A stretch of DNA of 64,000 nucleotides from contig NZ_JANKBZ010000003.1 in NCBI RefSeq assembly GCF_024623785.1, positions 558,001 to 622,000 of the forward strand, read 5' to 3'. A program made the translations under genes and the position numbers. Below the pieces are notes generated by a model. It was not told the origin of the DNA. It worked only from the letters and a program-made list of their open reading frames with translations, and searched no databases. Shown here piece by piece: positions 52,595 to 61,367 of this stretch. Within the stretch, counting starts at the first letter, position 1; each line of letters begins with the position of its first letter. The stretch is from Archangium lipolyticum. GTDB lineage: Bacteria > Myxococcota > Myxococcia > Myxococcales > Myxococcaceae.

Positions 52595-54238
52595 TCAGTA
52601 CATCTTGAACGAGAACACCTGGTTGTTGACGGACGCGTTGCTCGAGTCCAGGCACTCCCACTGCTGGATGTTGGTGCCGTTCGTCGTGCCGCCACCCGCG
52701 ACGTCGATGCACTTCCCGGTGCGCGTGTTGATCATGTGGAACTTGTTCTGCCCGGGAAACTGCTCGAAGCGGAAGGTCTGGTTGGGGTTCGTCGCGTCGC
52801 ACTCCCAGAGCTGGATGTTGGTGCCGTTCGTCGTGCCACCGCCCGCGACGTCGAGGCACGTCCCCGCCTGCGAGCTCTTCACCAGGTAGACGTTCGGCGT
52901 CGAGGTCTCCCGCAGGGTGAAGTACTCGTTGTTGTTCCCGCTCGTGCAGTCCCAGATCTGCGCGTTCGTGCCGTTGGCCGGGTTGCCGTTGACGACGTCG
53001 ATGCACTTGCCGGTCTTCGCGTTCTGGAGCTGGACCTTCACGATGGAGGCGGACGACGTGGCCAGGAGGCCCCACGAGGAGATCATGTCGTTGAAGCTGA
53101 AGTCCTTCAGGTTGCTGACGACCGAGTTGTCGAGGAACGGGAACACGTTGACGAACGTGACCGCGCTGCCGCCGAAGTTGCTGTGCTGGTAGAAGGTGCC
53201 CGCCATCACGTTGGGGATGGTGAACGCGCTGATCTCATCGTTCCAGGTCGAGTCGTTGCCGTGGTTGTAGAGGTTGTAGGCATCCGAGAAGCCCGAGGCG
53301 TCGAGATTGCCGTTGATGGAGCCGTTGACACAGAAGGCCCAGCTCCCGCCCCAAGCAGTGGTGTACGAGTGCCGGTAGGCCTCGATGCAGTACTTGTCGC
53401 GCAGGGTCAGGAACGTGGACATGTGGTTGTAAACGGCCTGCGTCAGCGCGGGATAGACGTGATACTTCGTCGAGCCCGAGGTGCTACCGCCCATCAAGAC
53501 GCCGATGACGTAGTACTGGCCGTTTTGTTGGATGAGCAGTGGACCGCCCGAGTCGCCGCCCTCGGTGTAGGGCTGCGTCGAGGTGTCGGAGATGATGTTG
53601 AAGTACCCGTAGTCCGAGCCGTTGTTGGTGTTCGTCGTGGCGCTGATGGGGCGCGTGCCGTACGCCTTCGTCGTCTCCCCGCCGAACCCGACCATCGTCA
53701 CGGTGGTGCCGACCGTGGCCTGGTCGGTCTTGTAGACGAACGGCAGGTACTTGCTGAACGTCCGCTCGCCGAACTTCACGAGCGCGAGATCCCGCTTGTA
53801 CGTGCTCTCGCCCTGGGAGGTGCCGTAGTAGACGTTCGAGTACAGGTCCTTCGACATCACGATGTAGCTCGAGTACGACCCTTCGGTGCCGTTGTTGTCA
53901 CCGTCGGCGTTGTCGATCTTGACCCACTGCGCGACCTCGTTGCCCACCTTCACGCAGTGCGACGCGGTGAGGAGCGTGTCGTCGGAGATCGCCGTGGCGG
54001 TACAGGTGTAGTAGTTCCCGGTGGACGCGTAGTACGTCAGGATGCGCACGACCTCGGGGAAGAGGCTCGTCGTATAGGTGCCGTTGTTGAGCTCCTGCTG
54101 CTCGCTGCCGAGGGGCTCCTCCTGCCGAGGCGAGTCGCCGCTGCCCACGTTCCGCTCCTCCATGGTGCCGGTCATCACGTCTCCGCAGCCGGCCAACATG
54201 GTCATCGAGGCGAACAGCGTCATCGTCTTCTTCAGCAT
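52595..54238 (-). CDS. Trypsin-like (S1) serine protease lipoprotein with ricin-B lectin domain
   Basis: 547 aa from the ATG at 54238, with the lipobox LAGC (Cys 18). The S1 triad is complete: H94 in TASHC, D150 in KRDLALV, S230 in GGDSGGPL. The C-terminal ~140 residues are a ricin-B beta-trefoil with three QxW-type repeats (NAQIWDC, NIQLWEC, NIQQWEC) and repeated GKCIDV phrases. The lectin part should target the protease to glycans, fitting a role in prey degradation. A helical linker region separates the two. The stop lies about 90 bp from the convergent repeat-protein gene. Confidence 0.92.
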   Translation of the reverse strand: MLKKTMTLFASMTMLAGCGDVMTGTMEERNVGSGDSPRQEEPLGSEQQELNNGTYTTSLFPEVVRILTYYASTGNYYTCTATAISDDTLLTASHCVKVGNEVAQWVKIDNADGDNNGTEGSYSSYIVMSKDLYSNVYYGTSQGESTYKRDLALVKFGERTFSKYLPFVYKTDQATVGTTVTMVGFGGETTKAYGTRPISATTNTNNGSDYGYFNIISDTSTQPYTEGGDSGGPLLIQQNGQYYVIGVLMGGSTSGSTKYHVYPALTQAVYNHMSTFLTLRDKYCIEAYRHSYTTAWGGSWAFCVNGSINGNLDASGFSDAYNLYNHGNDSTWNDEISAFTIPNVMAGTFYQHSNFGGSAVTFVNVFPFLDNSVVSNLKDFSFNDMISSWGLLATSSASIVKVQLQNAKTGKCIDVVNGNPANGTNAQIWDCTSGNNNEYFTLRETSTPNVYLVKSSQAGTCLDVAGGGTTNGTNIQLWECDATNPNQTFRFEQFPGQNKFHMINTRTGKCIDVAGGGTTNGTNIQQWECLDSSNASVNNQVFSFKMY

Positions 54239-54500
54239 GGGTTGCGCTCCAGGGTGGGTGCTGGGTTTCTGCACCCTTGGACCCATGGCCCTTTTTTTTC
54301 GGGCAAGCGCACCCGAAGAAAACAGCAGGGCACAATCCACCCAGCCGAGCCACCAATAGGCGCGAGACTCCGGCCCCCAGGTGCAACAATCCAGGAGGAT
54401 AGGATGCAGGAAATCCAATCAGACAGGGGGGCGGCCCCCGCACCGGACCGCGAAATGACTCGCCCCGGCACCGATGCAGGGCGAGGCGGCCCTTGCAGGA

Positions 54501-55442
54501 CTAGTTGCCCGTCCAGGAGCTCCGCAGGGTCACGTCGTACTTGCCGCCCGAGTCGTCCTGGATGCGCGTCACGATGTCGGTGGTGCCTGTCCCGTAGTTG
54601 CAAGAGAACGAGAGGGTATTGGAAGCGGAGCCCCAATCATCCGCGCTCGAGTCGTCATCCTCGCGAACCTGGAAGTACGCTGGCAGTCTGTTGTACGACG
54701 AGGTCGGGACGGAGGCCGAGTACATGTAGACGCTCGGGTACTTCGTCTCGCCCACGGCGATCCTCATGTACCCGCCTGAAGTGGGCCAGTCGTTGACGAT
54801 GTTGCCGGAAGACGTCTGCAGGTTGGTGAAGAGCTCGACTTCGAGATCCCCCTCGGTGCCACCCTGGCCCGCCACCACCTTGATGGATACGAGATAGATG
54901 TTGTAGGTGCACATGCCGGCGAGGGTGCTCACGGAGGCATCGGAGTTCTTGACGGCGATGGTGAGCGGGATCTGCTGGACCTCACCGTCCACCTTCAGGG
55001 TGACGACCTGGTCGAGGAACGCGCCGGGCTCCACCGAGGAGAGGTCGATGTCGAGAGCGATCGACTGGCTCTCATGCGGGGTGACCCAGCCCTCCTGCAG
55101 CCGGGCTGTCACCCCCTTCAGCCCCTCCAGCTCGAGCGACCAGGGCACAGACTCCGACGTCTGGTTGGAGATGTCCGCGATCATCATGGAGTCCACGCGA
55201 GCCCCGGGCGCCAGCTCCAGGGACAGGCCTCCCCGCTCATCGTTCTTGACCAGGAACACGGTCACATCGCAGGCATCGGCAAGGCCATCCCCGTCATGAT
55301 CGTGCGCATCCGCGATGGCCGCCGGGCAGCTCCCGCTCATGTGGGGCTGCGCGGCGGAGCTCACGGGGGCCGCGTACGTGGCACCGGTGAAGGTGAGGGC
55401 GACGACTCCCGACAGAAGCGAGGTGATACAAGTCTTCTTCAT
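54501..55442 (-). CDS. Exported surface protein with calcium-binding loop
   Basis: 313 aa from the ATG at 55442 (RBS GAGGAG); signal peptide ending near ATYAA. Just after it comes DHDGDGLADACD, a thrombospondin-type-3-like calcium loop. Two beta-rich domains follow (~60-165 and ~175-313); the second carries a Cys pair (GMCTYN, FSCNYG) and resembles a pre-peptidase-like sandwich. No catalytic residues are seen. It lies upstream of the protease on the same strand, separated by 262 bp, so co-regulation is possible but not shown. Confidence 0.6.
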   Translation of the reverse strand: MKKTCITSLLSGVVALTFTGATYAAPVSSAAQPHMSGSCPAAIADAHDHDGDGLADACDVTVFLVKNDERGGLSLELAPGARVDSMMIADISNQTSESVPWSLELEGLKGVTARLQEGWVTPHESQSIALDIDLSSVEPGAFLDQVVTLKVDGEVQQIPLTIAVKNSDASVSTLAGMCTYNIYLVSIKVVAGQGGTEGDLEVELFTNLQTSSGNIVNDWPTSGGYMRIAVGETKYPSVYMYSASVPTSSYNRLPAYFQVREDDDSSADDWGSASNTLSFSCNYGTGTTDIVTRIQDDSGGKYDVTLRSSWTGN

Positions 55443-55647
55443 GACGAACTCCTCGTGTGGTGTTTCGTGGGAACACGAGCGCCGCGAGGGCTTGCCGTGC
55501 AGCCCCTCTGGCGTTCGCATGAAGAAGACGCGAAACCTCGGGATTGTTACCCACGCCGATATTCAGTCCGAAGATGCGTGGAAACGGAGGCCTCGGCCTC
55601 CCACCCCGCGACACCCAGGCACAACCCGGCCAGCGCGTGCCCCAGGC

Positions 55648-56301
55648 TCAGCCGGCGCGCGAGGATTTGCTCCGGCGCGACATGGCCGGGACGTCCTCCC
55701 CCGTCACCGCCCGGGCAATCCGCTCCGCGTCCGCGGTGGTGATGCCGAGCGAGGCGAAGACGCCGCTGACGAAGAGGCTGGCCACGCCCTGCGCCAGGGC
55801 ACGGCCTCGCAGCTGCTCCATCAGCGGATGTGAGGCGGGGAGCGCCTCGCCCGAGCGGACCAGCGCCGCCAGATCCGGCCAGAACGTCTCCATCGAGCGC
55901 TTGAGCGCCTCCGGTGCATCGGCATCCGACGACGTCGACGTGTAGTTGATGTACGCGGGATCCGTCGCGATGCGGTGAAGGGCCGGATTCTCCGCCGCCC
56001 AGCAGATGTAGGCCACTCCCGAGCGACGGAACGCCTCGCGCGGGTCGGCGCTCTTCCCCGCGACCGCCACGAGCGCCTCAACGAGCCGCCGTGTCCCCTC
56101 CTCGGCGATCGCACGCAACAGCGCCTGCCGGTCCGCGAAGTGTTTGTAGGGAGCGGCGGAGGACACGCCGATGCGGCGGCCGACCTCGGCCACGGTGAGC
56201 GCGTCCACGCCTTCCTCCTGGATGAGCTCGATGCTCGCCTCCACGAGTGCGCGCTTGAGGTCTCCGTGGTGGTAGGGACGCGTTCGCGTCTTTCGGGTCA
56301 T
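55648..56301 (-). CDS. TetR/AcrR-family transcriptional regulator (WHG type)
   Basis: 217 aa. The N-terminal helix-turn-helix domain begins with the diagnostic YHHGDLKRALVEA and includes ALTVAEVGRRIGVSSAAPYKHF. The C-terminal ligand domain is of the WHG type (AYICWAAENPALHRI). It is divergent from the radical SAM operon, and the 8-bp-arm palindrome at 56341-56363 lies between them, so it very likely represses that operon and itself. The inducer is unknown. Confidence 0.92.
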   Translation of the reverse strand: MTRKTRTRPYHHGDLKRALVEASIELIQEEGVDALTVAEVGRRIGVSSAAPYKHFADRQALLRAIAEEGTRRLVEALVAVAGKSADPREAFRRSGVAYICWAAENPALHRIATDPAYINYTSTSSDADAPEALKRSMETFWPDLAALVRSGEALPASHPLMEQLRGRALAQGVASLFVSGVFASLGITTADAERIARAVTGEDVPAMSRRSKSSRAG

Positions 56302-56315
56302 TGTGTGTCACCAGC

Positions 56316-56344
56316 TTGAAAGGAAACAAATTCCGTTGTAAAGT
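56316..56344 (+). promoter_or_regulatory. Predicted sigma-70-type promoter of the radical SAM operon
   Basis: TTGAAA at 56316-56321 and TAAAGT at 56339-56344 are separated by exactly 17 bp. The -10 box overlaps the left arm of the operator palindrome, which would allow repressor to block polymerase. Confidence 0.6.
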
Positions 56345-56363
56345 AAGTGAGATTAACTTACTT
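56341..56363. promoter_or_regulatory. Palindromic operator, probable TetR-regulator binding site
   Basis: AAGTAAGT and ACTTACTT are perfect 8-bp arms with a seven-base AT-rich centre. The position (40 bp from the TetR start, 97 bp from the radical SAM start, over the -10 box) is that of an autoregulated divergent operator. Confidence 0.8.
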
Positions 56364-56459
56364 GGGACTTCGACGTAGGTCCACACCTTTCCGAGGTGCA
56401 GCCGATGAGCCAGCAGAACGTTGCGAGCCCCCTCACTCTCCTCGAGCAAGGGCGATGAC

Positions 56460-57443
56460 ATGGATGAGCTGACACGCAAAGGACTGAAGCGGATTGCCAG
56501 GGAACTGGTGCCCATCAATGATTGGCGGGTTCACAAGCGGCTGAACCTGTACATCGACATCGGACCGCACTGTAACGCGGACTGCGGGTTTTGCGTCGCC
56601 AAGACCCGGGACCAGACGCACCGCATCCGCAACCTCTCCCGGATGCTGGAGAGCTCCGCCGCCATCCGCGAGTATTGCTACAGCGTGGAATTCGTGGGCG
56701 GCGAACCCCTGGTGTACATCAACAACGGTCTGAAAGAGCTGTTCGAGGTGTTTCGGGCCAACCGCAAGAAGATCATCACCACCAACGGACTGCGCCAACC
56801 GTTTCTGGCAAGCCTGGACTTCCTGGGCGAGTTCGAGCATGTGAACATCAGCCGCCATGCCGTCGCCGATGCGCACAACGAGCAGATCTTTCGCACCGGC
56901 AAGCTGCTCACCCTGGCCGACATCGGGGCGCTGCCCCCGTCCCTGAAGCAGAAGATCCGGATGAACACCACGTGTCATACGGACAAGGGCATCCACCAGT
57001 GGTCGTCCATGTGGGAGTTCATCCAGGCGTTCAACGACCAGGGCATTCAGCAGTTCATGTTCGCGAACCTGAACAAGCTCCCCGAGGGACAATACCAGGC
57101 GGAGATGGAGGCATTCACCACGGCCCACCGGCTCGATGATGGCTTCTTTGATGACGTTGAGCACAACCTGTGCCGCCAGGGGTACCACAAGATCCGCGAG
57201 ATGACTGGCTTTGGGTATGTTGTCCGGATTCTGCAGAACGGACCGACGACCGTGGTGCTCAAGGAAAATGACGACACCGCCATCCGGGATGTCTTGGATT
57301 CGGTCTATCAGCACAACCGCATGGTGCTGGATCTGATCTTGACCCCTTCAGGCAAGGTGTACACCGACTGGTTCTTGACCAACGAACTGCCCATCACCCC
57401 GGGGCCGCCGCAGAGCGGCGCCGCCGCATCCATCGAATCATGA
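56460..57443 (+). CDS. Radical SAM protein
   Basis: 327 aa from the ATG at 56460 (AAGGGCG upstream). The 4Fe-4S motif is CNADCGFC (C38, C42, C45: CxxxCxxC), and the SAM-binding GGEP lies at 80-83, with downstream strands ITTNGLR and VNISRHA completing the partial barrel. Further Cys residues occur in NTTCHTD and NLCRQG. It is not a viperin or QueE by its motif context. The reaction is unknown. It is the first gene of a three-gene operon; its stop overlaps an upstream ATG of the dGTPase-like frame as ATGA. Confidence 0.85.
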   Translation: MDELTRKGLKRIARELVPINDWRVHKRLNLYIDIGPHCNADCGFCVAKTRDQTHRIRNLSRMLESSAAIREYCYSVEFVGGEPLVYINNGLKELFEVFRANRKKIITTNGLRQPFLASLDFLGEFEHVNISRHAVADAHNEQIFRTGKLLTLADIGALPPSLKQKIRMNTTCHTDKGIHQWSSMWEFIQAFNDQGIQQFMFANLNKLPEGQYQAEMEAFTTAHRLDDGFFDDVEHNLCRQGYHKIREMTGFGYVVRILQNGPTTVVLKENDDTAIRDVLDSVYQHNRMVLDLILTPSGKVYTDWFLTNELPITPGPPQSGAAASIES

Positions 57444-57457
57444 CACCCAGGAGAGCC

Positions 57458-58477
57458 ATGCCCGGCATCGAGATCAGAACTTCCCCGACCCAAGCCATGC
57501 GCGAGCGCCAGGAGGCCATCGAGGCCGCAATCCTGCATCCGCGGGCTGCTCGGTCGGTCGAGTCGCGGGGGCGGGATGAGAGCGAGCCCGCGTGTCCGGT
57601 GCGTACGGAGTTCCAGCGCGACCGGGACCGGATGCTGCACAGCAAGGCCTTCCGCCGGCTCAAGCACAAGACCCAGGTCTTCATCGCCCCCGAGGGCGAC
57701 CACTACCGCACGCGGCTCACCCACACGCTGGAAGTCACGCAGATCTCCCGTACCGTGGCCCGCGCGCTGGGGCTGAACGAGGACCTGGTGGAGGCGATCG
57801 GGCTCGGGCACGACCTTGGCCACACGCCTTTCGGGAATGCGGGCGAGCACGTGCTCGACGAGCTGTGTCAGCCCGGCGGCTTCCGGCACAACGAGCAGAG
57901 CTTGCGCGTCGCGCAGACGCTCGAGCTCATGAACCTCACCTGGGAAGTGCGTGACGGCATCTTCCACCACACGAGCAGCGGCACGCCAACGACGCTCGAG
58001 GGGCAGATCGTGAAGATCTGCGACAGCGTCGCGTGCCTCAACCACGACCTCGAAGACGCCGTTCGGGCGGGCATCCTGCGCGAGGACGAGCTGCCGCCCT
58101 TCATCTCCCGGGTCTTCGGCCCGGAGAAGGGAGACCGGATCGCCACGATCATCCGTGACCTGGTCACGACCAGCTCGGCGGATTACGAGTTCATCCGCAT
58201 GAGCGAGGCGATCCACGAGCCCTTCCTCGAGCTGCGAGCCTTCGTGGTCAAGCGCGTCTACACGGGCTCGCGGGCCAGGGTCGAGGAGGACAAGGCGATG
58301 GAGGTTGTCGCCCGCCTCTACCGTCACTTCTGCCAGGACCGTGCGGGCCTGGAGGCGGGCCTCGGACGCGCCATCCTGGCCGAAGAGACACCCAAGGCCG
58401 TCGCCGACTACATCTCGGGGATGACCGACCGCTCCGCGATGGCCCTCTACCAGCGCCTGTTCCTGCCCACCTGCTAG
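57458..58477 (+). CDS. dgt: dGTP triphosphohydrolase-like HD-domain protein
   Basis: 339 aa from the ATG at 57458, chosen for AGGAGAG just upstream; the ATG at 57440 (overlapping the previous stop) would add six residues. Strong dGTPase-family features: RDRDRMLHSKAFRRLKHKTQ, RLTHTLEV with the first metal His, GLGHDLGHTPFGN with the HD pair, and later VKICDSVACLNHD. It is short, as in the dGTPase-like type-2 group. Known enzymes cleave dGTP to deoxyguanosine and triphosphate. In this operon it may supply or remove a nucleotide for the radical SAM enzyme, which is speculation. Confidence 0.88.
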   Translation: MPGIEIRTSPTQAMRERQEAIEAAILHPRAARSVESRGRDESEPACPVRTEFQRDRDRMLHSKAFRRLKHKTQVFIAPEGDHYRTRLTHTLEVTQISRTVARALGLNEDLVEAIGLGHDLGHTPFGNAGEHVLDELCQPGGFRHNEQSLRVAQTLELMNLTWEVRDGIFHHTSSGTPTTLEGQIVKICDSVACLNHDLEDAVRAGILREDELPPFISRVFGPEKGDRIATIIRDLVTTSSADYEFIRMSEAIHEPFLELRAFVVKRVYTGSRARVEEDKAMEVVARLYRHFCQDRAGLEAGLGRAILAEETPKAVADYISGMTDRSAMALYQRLFLPTC

Positions 58478-58488
58478 GGGGCGTCATC

Positions 58489-59085
58489 GTGAACGGCCCG
58501 ATTCACTCACAGCACAGTGCCCTGGTGATCGTCGATCTGCAGAACGACTTCTGCCACCCGGAGGGCGACAGCGTTCGGCGGCACGGTGTACCCGTGGGAA
58601 TGGAAGCGACCGCTCACGCAATCCAGTGCCTGGCTGAGGCCTGCCGCAAGGCAGCGATACCGGTCCTGTGGGTCGTGACCGAGCATGGACCTTGGACGGA
58701 CTCCCTTGCCTGGCGCTCGCGCAGCAAGGGGAAGGCGCCGAACTGTCATGCGGGCACCTGGGGAGCGGAGCTGTACGCAGTCACGCCAGCCCCCGAGGAT
58801 CGCTTTGTGACCAAGCATCGGTACAGCGCCTTCTACCAGACGAGCCTGGAGCTGATCCTACGGGCTCAGGGGGTTCAGACCCTCCTGGTGGGAGGCGTGC
58901 TCACCCAGGTCTGTGTCGAGACGACGGTTCGGGATGGGTTCATGCGTGATTTCGACATGGTCACCGTCCCCGAGCTCTGCGCCTCCACCGACCCGGACGC
59001 CCACGCCATGAGCCTGCGGAACATGGGGCGCTACTTCGGCCGGGTGCGGGTGTTGGCCGACGTGCTCGCCGACCTCGAAGCATAG
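58489..59085 (+). CDS. Isochorismatase-family cysteine hydrolase
   Basis: 198 aa starting at GTG (58489), 11 bp after the dGTPase-like stop, with GGGGGCG as RBS. The triad of the family is present: D16 in VDLQNDF, K109 in VTKHRYSAF, C142 in GVLTQVCVETT (with the expected cis-peptide region). Members hydrolyse nicotinamide, carbamates, ureido compounds or isochorismate; this sequence lacks obvious nicotinamidase zinc ligands. It is the last gene of the TetR-controlled operon. Confidence 0.88.
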   Translation: MNGPIHSQHSALVIVDLQNDFCHPEGDSVRRHGVPVGMEATAHAIQCLAEACRKAAIPVLWVVTEHGPWTDSLAWRSRSKGKAPNCHAGTWGAELYAVTPAPEDRFVTKHRYSAFYQTSLELILRAQGVQTLLVGGVLTQVCVETTVRDGFMRDFDMVTVPELCASTDPDAHAMSLRNMGRYFGRVRVLADVLADLEA

Positions 59086-59174
59086 GCGGGCGGGAGGAGA
59101 CGCCCCGTGCCTTCGGCACCAGCGTGAACTGCAACGTGCACACCGATGCGCCAGGGCGTGCACACCCGCGCCAC

Positions 59175-59888
59175 TCAGAACAGGCCGCTCAGCCCCAGCA
59201 CCGCGCCGCTCGGAGTGACGGCCAGCAGCGGCTGGAGCCTTCCCCCGCGCGCCGCCCACCGGCGCGGCTCCTGCTGGGACAGCTCGTACCCGACGACGCA
59301 GCCCGCCATGCCCAACATCGGCAGGCTGGCCACGGCCAGAGGTGAGAGCTCCCCTCCCTGATTCGAGGCCCGAGCCGCGGCGACGCCCAGCACCACCCCG
59401 CCCGCGATCGTTCCCACCAGGCCGCCCGCGAACGTGGCGAGCAGAGAGCCATTGCCGCCCACGACCTCCCCCGCCCACCACACGCCCAGGGGGAGGCCAA
59501 TCGACACGCCCAAGAGGGCACCCAGGCCGGCGGGAATGAGGCAGACGAGCCTGTCGATGTCGTCATTGGCGGAGCCTACGCAGAGCAGACCGCCCGTGAG
59601 CCCACCGGCGATCCCCAGGGCCGCCGAGGTGACCAGTCCTCCACCCACCTCCGCGAGGATGCGCACGCCCCGGGGGGCTCCCGAACGCACGGGCTCGCCC
59701 GAGTCGTCCTCGTCCCCCTCCTCCGTCATCAAGCGTCGCGGTGCATCATCCTGGGCCCCGGGAAGCTCGCGCTCCTCCGCCACGATGGGGAAAGCGGACT
59801 CCTCCTGGGCGGCCCGGCTCACACCGGGAAACACGAGCCCCATGCACAGCAACAGCGACACGCACCACCTGGAAGTCGGAAGGGTCAT
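59175..59888 (-). CDS. Exported or membrane glycine-rich protein
   Basis: 237 aa from the ATG at 59888 (GGGG three bases upstream); signal peptide ending near SRAAQE. After an acidic stretch, the C-terminal two-thirds has four or five Gly-rich hydrophobic segments (GGGLVTSAALGIAGGLTGGL, LIPAGLGALLGVSIGLPLGV, ATFAGGLVGTIAGGVVLGVA) like small-residue-packed transmembrane helices. It could be an inner- or outer-membrane protein. The family is not recognised. It converges with the isochorismatase gene. Confidence 0.6.
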   Translation of the reverse strand: MTLPTSRWCVSLLLCMGLVFPGVSRAAQEESAFPIVAEERELPGAQDDAPRRLMTEEGDEDDSGEPVRSGAPRGVRILAEVGGGLVTSAALGIAGGLTGGLLCVGSANDDIDRLVCLIPAGLGALLGVSIGLPLGVWWAGEVVGGNGSLLATFAGGLVGTIAGGVVLGVAAARASNQGGELSPLAVASLPMLGMAGCVVGYELSQQEPRRWAARGGRLQPLLAVTPSGAVLGLSGLF

Positions 59889-60019
59889 GGGCCCCAGCAT
59901 GGTGCAACGCCCACGCCAGACCGACGCCCCTACTTGTCCGGGACAGGGAACAAGGCACGGAGCGCGGCCAGGGCGGCCGGGTGGTCGATGGTGTCGTGGC
60001 CTCACGGAGCGGTGCGGCC

Positions 60020-60217
60020 TCAGTGAGCGGATTTTTCCAAAAGCCAGAAGAGGAGGAGCATGTTCCCTCCCGTGGCCATGCCCAGCTCCGCATCTCCGAG
60101 CTCCGCCCACGACGGGCCCGCGGGGTTCTCCGGTATCGTCGCACGCGCCTCCGTGGACAAGCTCGCCCGGTACTGCGGATCCTTCCAGGCTCGGATGATC
60201 ATTTCCTTGCTGCTCAT
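60020..60217 (-). CDS. Mersacidin/lichenicidin-type RiPP precursor peptide
   Basis: 65 aa with an excellent RBS (AAAGGAG, 7 nt). The leader has the hallmarks of type-2 lanthipeptide precursors: SSKEMIIRAWKDPQYRASLS, then PENPAG, then LGDAELGMATGG ending in a double-Gly cleavage site at residues 50-51. The predicted core is only NMLLLFWLLEKSAH, with no Cys and a single Ser, so no lanthionine ring is possible. No LanM, LanT or other modifying enzyme is encoded in the window. It could be an orphan precursor, a degenerate paralogue, or a hydrophobic GG-secreted peptide. Confidence 0.8.
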   Translation of the reverse strand: MSSKEMIIRAWKDPQYRASLSTEARATIPENPAGPSWAELGDAELGMATGGNMLLLFWLLEKSAH

Positions 60218-60499
60218 GGCTTTCTCCTTTGGTGCCCTCGAGTGGGCATCAAGGTAGAGCCTGCCTGCTCCATTTGTGAGGCCGCGAGGGGTGCCGAGCT
60301 GCTGGTGCAGGATGTTCGCGGTGAATGTCAGTCTGTGGGACCCGCGCACCACCGCGACGAATGAGGCGATGGAACGGGCGAGGACTTCCGGAGGCTGCGG
60401 GTCACAGATATGTGACGAATGATTGCGTTGCAGAAATTTGGCATACACGCGGCACCAGCCACTCTCTACCCTGCGCGCTTCATCCAAAACGGAGCGCTC

Positions 60500-61273
60500 A
60501 TGCACCTCACGCGCGCGGTCTCGGCAGTGGCCCTGGTCTCGATGTTCGGCATCGGTTGTGGCGAGTCACTTCCAGGGGCTGAGGGCAAGGTGGCACCGCA
60601 GGTGGCTCCGGAACTGTTGTCCCGGTCGAGCGCGCTCAGCACGGAAATCTACAACGGCTATGCGGTGACGGTATCGGGCGGGCTGGGCTCGGTGCAGAGC
60701 TTCCGCGTGGTGAATCCGGCGCCTGCGGCGAAGCTGAGCTTCACGCTCCGCGGTGGCAGCGGAGACGCGGACCTCTACGTGAAGCGGTTCGCCGAGCCCA
60801 CGTTCACCGACTACGACTGCTCGAGCGATGCGGCGGGTACCACGGAGAACTGCGTGTACACCACCGACGTTGAGGGCGATCAGCCCTACTACGTCCTTGT
60901 CTACGGCTACGAGCCGTTTTCCAACGTCACGCTGCACGCCTACTACAGCAACCCGCTGGCGCTTGCGACGCAGGTGCCCATCCAGGGCAACCAGCTGTCG
61001 CGGACGGTGTACGAGGTGGACGTGCCAGCCGGCTATGGCCGACTGCAGGTGACGGCCACCCAGCCGTTCGGACCGACAGGCCAGTTCAAGCTCTACGTGC
61101 GCCAGGGTGACGCGCCCGCGGTGCCGAGCGCGGTGGACTGCACACGGGACAGTTCCACGCTGCCGGCGGTCTGCACCATCATCAACCCCGTGGCGGGCAA
61201 GACCTACGTCATGGTCGAAGGTATGAGCAACTCCTATGCCTGCAATCTGCGCGTGGATGTGCTCAAGAAGTAA
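60500..61273 (+). CDS. Lipoprotein with pre-peptidase C-terminal (PPC)-type domains
   Basis: 257 aa from the ATG at 60500 (GGAG upstream); lipobox GIGC. Residues ~55-150 form a PPC-like beta-sandwich (SFRVVNPAPAAKLSFTLRGG, then SGDADLYVKRF), and the rest contains a second, weaker copy (LQVTATQPFG, FKLYVRQG). Two Cys pairs are likely disulfides. PPC domains usually accompany secreted proteases; here none is attached, so it may be a stand-alone surface or chaperone-like domain protein. Confidence 0.8.
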   Translation: MHLTRAVSAVALVSMFGIGCGESLPGAEGKVAPQVAPELLSRSSALSTEIYNGYAVTVSGGLGSVQSFRVVNPAPAAKLSFTLRGGSGDADLYVKRFAEPTFTDYDCSSDAAGTTENCVYTTDVEGDQPYYVLVYGYEPFSNVTLHAYYSNPLALATQVPIQGNQLSRTVYEVDVPAGYGRLQVTATQPFGPTGQFKLYVRQGDAPAVPSAVDCTRDSSTLPAVCTIINPVAGKTYVMVEGMSNSYACNLRVDVLKK

Positions 61274-61315
61274 ACGCCATTGGCGGACGCGCCGGGGGCT
61301 TCCGCCCGCCCGCGG

Positions 61316-61347
61316 AGTGGCGCGCGGGCCCATGGGCCCGCGCCACT
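61316..61347. terminator. Long hairpin between convergent genes
   Basis: AGTGGCG..CGGGCCC pairs with GGGCCCGCGCCACT across a two-base loop with a two-base bulge, about 14 bp of stem. It lies between the PPC lipoprotein and the amidohydrolase, whose 3' ends face each other. There is no T-run. Confidence 0.6.
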
Positions 61348-61367
61348 GAGCCAGGCGACTCCTCCAC

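Noticed and set aside
54299..54317. Hairpin TTCGGG/CCCGAA next to a run of eight T as a terminator
   Set aside because: The T-run precedes the stem on the plus strand and is an A-run after it on the minus strand, so it is in the wrong place for an intrinsic terminator in either direction.
56460..57443. Radical SAM protein as a viperin-type antiviral enzyme or QueE
   Set aside because: The Cys motif is the generic CxxxCxxC and the flanking motifs of those families are not seen; no nucleotide kinase or queuosine genes are adjacent.
59086..59174. Small hairpin and duplicated CGTGCACAC between convergent genes
   Set aside because: The stem is only about five base pairs and the repeat is short; not enough to support a terminator or operator.
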